From Sipunculus nudus (Eukaryota; Annelida; Sipuncula; Golfingiida; Sipunculidae): a stretch of 64,000 nt of DNA. The stretch spans positions 54,503,676-54,567,675 of the forward strand of contig CM049311.1 of the NCBI GenBank assembly GCA_026874595.1. The letters run 5' to 3'. Shown piece after piece: positions 61,637 through 64,000 of this stretch. Below the pieces are notes generated by a model. That model was not told where the DNA came from and searched no databases. It was given only the letters and a program-made list of their open reading frames with translations. The number at the start of each line of letters is the position of its first letter. Within the stretch, counting starts at the first letter, position 1. Position numbers and translations under genes: made by a program.

Positions 61637-62450
61637 AACAAGGGACCCATGGGTCACAGCGCTCAGCTGTTATTTATGATCATAAAATATGATTTGGAAG
61701 AAGACGTAGAATATTTTGGTTTTGTGTGGTAAAATATGAGGATGATGGTGATTACTCAAGTTATGTAAAGATTTTGATAAAATCCTTGGAGAGGGAAAAG
61801 GGTTGATGTCATTTATATTATTTACATTTGGAAACAAAGTGCTATTGTCACATAGGTTTTGACTTGGCCTTATAACATTATCTACATTGCAGCAGAAGTA
61901 TTTGATAAAAAAGTAAAAATGTCCACTATAAGTCATGTTAATTATCATGCTTTTTACAAAGGAGTTAACTGTTATTCAATAATTACAGGTTACCTATACC
62001 CAAGAGTAGCACTGTCACAAAAATTAATTGCAATTAATGGGCCAAATATAATTTTAATTAAAAAATACTAATAGTATCATCTGAAAAGATTTTTACAAAA
62101 TAATATAATTGAAATAAATGATTATTAAAATAATATTATAAATGTTTTCATGAATGCATTCATGAATACATTTTGAATGTATTTGCACTTGCCTTAAAAT
62201 ACTTTCTTTTTACCTGTATTAGTATTTGTATTCATTTTCAAATACAATTATAAAGTATTCACTCAATGTCTCGTATTTATTCAGTTTCAGTCAAATGAAA
62301 CTGTCGAGAATTCAGGATATACAAATTCACAAATTTGAAAAACAATCATAAGTACCTGGTTTTATAAATTTAATTTATAAAAAAAAACTATTATATTCAC
62401 CATTGAATACTGTCACATCACTGTCTACATATCAGCATAGCAAGACACTT
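61637..62450 (-). repeat. Dispersed element, inverted truncated copy D
   Basis: It starts with AACAAGGGACCCATGGGTCA, the reverse complement of the family tail. The following ~800 bp matches the distal part of copy C ('ggccaagtcaaaa', 'tgtgacaatag', 'ttcatgaatacattttgaat', 'aaaaccaggtacttatgat' on the minus strand). The head is missing. Confidence 0.7.
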
Positions 62451-64000
62451 ATGACAATTATTAACATTATAGACATCATAATAAGAACTTGTCTAAGAAA
62501 TTAGTAAGATCTGATTTTTTTCATCACATTTGAATATTTTTATTTTTTTATAACATATATCAGAAAAAAAATAAAAATCTCAGCTATGAAACTAACACAT
62601 GGGTTAAAAATAACCCAAGGATCAATACACCCAATATATTATACATGAAGCAAACTGGAGCTGGGCATGGATGTTTAATTTTATTAACTGAAATAAAGGA
62701 GTCAGTACTATAAATTTTGATTATTTACCTAGTATCATGTAACAGGTGATACAGCCATGAGTCTAACTCTCATGAGTCAAACTACGCTTCCGAGGCAGCG
62801 GAAAGCTTGCGCTGATTTTCAACTGATTTTCACGCTGCCAGCTTTGACCGTTTATGGTATACTAGCTGATAAACCCGGTATACCGGTCTTTTTACCGGGG
62901 TTTGGGAGATATAATTACTGAGTAATTGAATGTTGGCTCATTTTCTATTATAAAAGTTAAAAGAAAATATAGATTTTTAGTGGGATACCTCTGAATACGA
63001 TATGTACAAATATTTTTTTTTACTGTTATTTTGTGGCGCTGTGCTTGTGGCAAAAATCATACCACAGTATGTTTACCTTGAAGACCTGGTCAGTGATGGT
63101 TAACATTGCGAACCGGAATGAGACGCAGATGCATACTGTGTTTCGTTGATATTTGACTGGTTTCTATCGTTGGACGTATAAAGAATAGGTTGATGTGAGG
63201 AATTCATGAAAGATTAAATAAATGTATGTTGCAAGGAAACTGTTCCTGAAGAAGGAAACAGAAATATGCATACATCGTAAGTAGCAGAAGCGGACCCAGC
63301 GGGACTCAATGCAGTTGGTCCGTATCCCATTTTCAGCCACCGCAACCTTTTTTTTTTTCATTGTATCAGACAAATTTTGAGTCCTAAAACCCCCGCCACC
63401 ACCCAACCCCACCCCAGCCCTGTTCCTGAAATTGGGACCTTGAATTAGGTTTTGTCATTAATCCTCCTGAGTTGAACTCTCCATTTTATAAAGCGAGAAA
63501 CATGTGTTTTCTGTTTTACTGACCACGCTCATGGGTCAAATCTCTCATTGAAAGCAAGCGTTATTCATAAACAATAGTCCTTAGTGTTAAAGGTCAAGTG
63601 ACCAGGATGCACGCATTCTGGTGATTGCCGAAGGCAGTTCGGCTGTGCTCGGTAAAAAAACGGAAATATCACTCAAAAAAATATGTACATTAAAAATTAT
63701 TTCTTTTCATATCGCCTATGTCACTGCGGGGATAATAACCTTTAAAATGATGTATGGCACAATATTGTACACAACATGGTTTTAGAGTACATTGCGAACA
63801 AACGTGAACAGAATTCCTTTTATAAGTATTAGATTTAGACACCAGATGATGGTTCGTTGTCCGCTGAAAAAACTTGCGTATGATGTGACAAGCAGCCAAT
63901 CAGATGCCAATAAACAAACATTTGACAGGCATCCGGCTCCGCCCATAGCTGCCCTTCAAGGGCCCTTTGATGAGTTTACGGTCGAATTTTAATTGTTCCC
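62451..64000. other. Unassigned stretch with one GGGCGGATCC-related fragment
   Basis: 63285-63480 starts 'agcagaagcggacccagcgg' and carries 'taatcctcctgagttgaact', a distant relative of the H elements. The last 120 bp has a CCAAT box and 'ctccgccc', which might belong to a promoter beyond the window. No exon recognised. Confidence 0.35.

Overview
This window is animal nuclear DNA. It is AT-rich, has split genes with GT-AG introns and long simple-sequence tracts, and is dominated by dispersed and tandem repeats. Several repeat styles look like those common in marine molluscs: terminal TAGCTCAG...CTGAGCTA hairpins next to (GTCC)n, 'ACCTTGACC' arrays, GGGGCGGATCC-ended short elements, and elements ending in 'GGCGGGGGCAT'. 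I infer a lophotrochozoan, most likely a mollusc. The species is not readable from the sequence.

Two protein-coding loci are supported. (1) On the minus strand, 15353 down to 7644, is a complete five-exon gene for GET1/WRB (CHD5 family), the ER membrane receptor subunit for tail-anchored protein insertion. All splice phases agree and the predicted length is 170 residues. (2) On the plus strand, 43110-46795, are three phase-1-linked exons. They encode an Ig-like domain, two LNR (Lin-12/Notch) repeats, a Notch-type NOD/NODP heterodimerisation region, a transmembrane helix and a 30-35 residue basic tail that ends at a stop. This is a Notch-like juxtamembrane module with an Ig domain immediately upstream of the LNRs and no RAM/ankyrin intracellular domain. 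A possible first exon is at 32487-32553 (Kozak ATG, GTAAGT donor, matching phase), 10.5 kb upstream. It is the most interesting coding feature in the window.

Layout. 1-5445: repeat cluster with a 3.1-kb dispersed element (copy A). 5446-7643: little recognisable, then probable GET1 3' UTR. 7644-15353: GET1, whose introns hold a palindrome-ended repeat, a 1.06-kb nested palindrome and two tandem 0.54-kb MITEs. 15354-32400: mostly non-coding, with a 0.94-kb TIR element, a pair of adjacent minisatellites (41 bp and 45 bp units) and many microsatellites. 32400-42900: repeats, including diverged copy C and GGGGCGGATCC elements sitting in (TA)n. 43110-46795: the Notch-like gene. 47278-48270: a fold-back element. 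50150-56780: a 279-bp tandem array built round the palindrome GGTGGCGCCACC, then copy B, nearly identical to copy A. 56965-60158: a ~181-bp tandem array with a duplicated ~1.28-kb higher-order unit, followed by a 46-bp-arm hairpin. 61637-62450: inverted copy D. The rest is unassigned.

The two genes are not functionally linked in any way I can see. All protein family calls are from reading motifs by eye; no database search was run.
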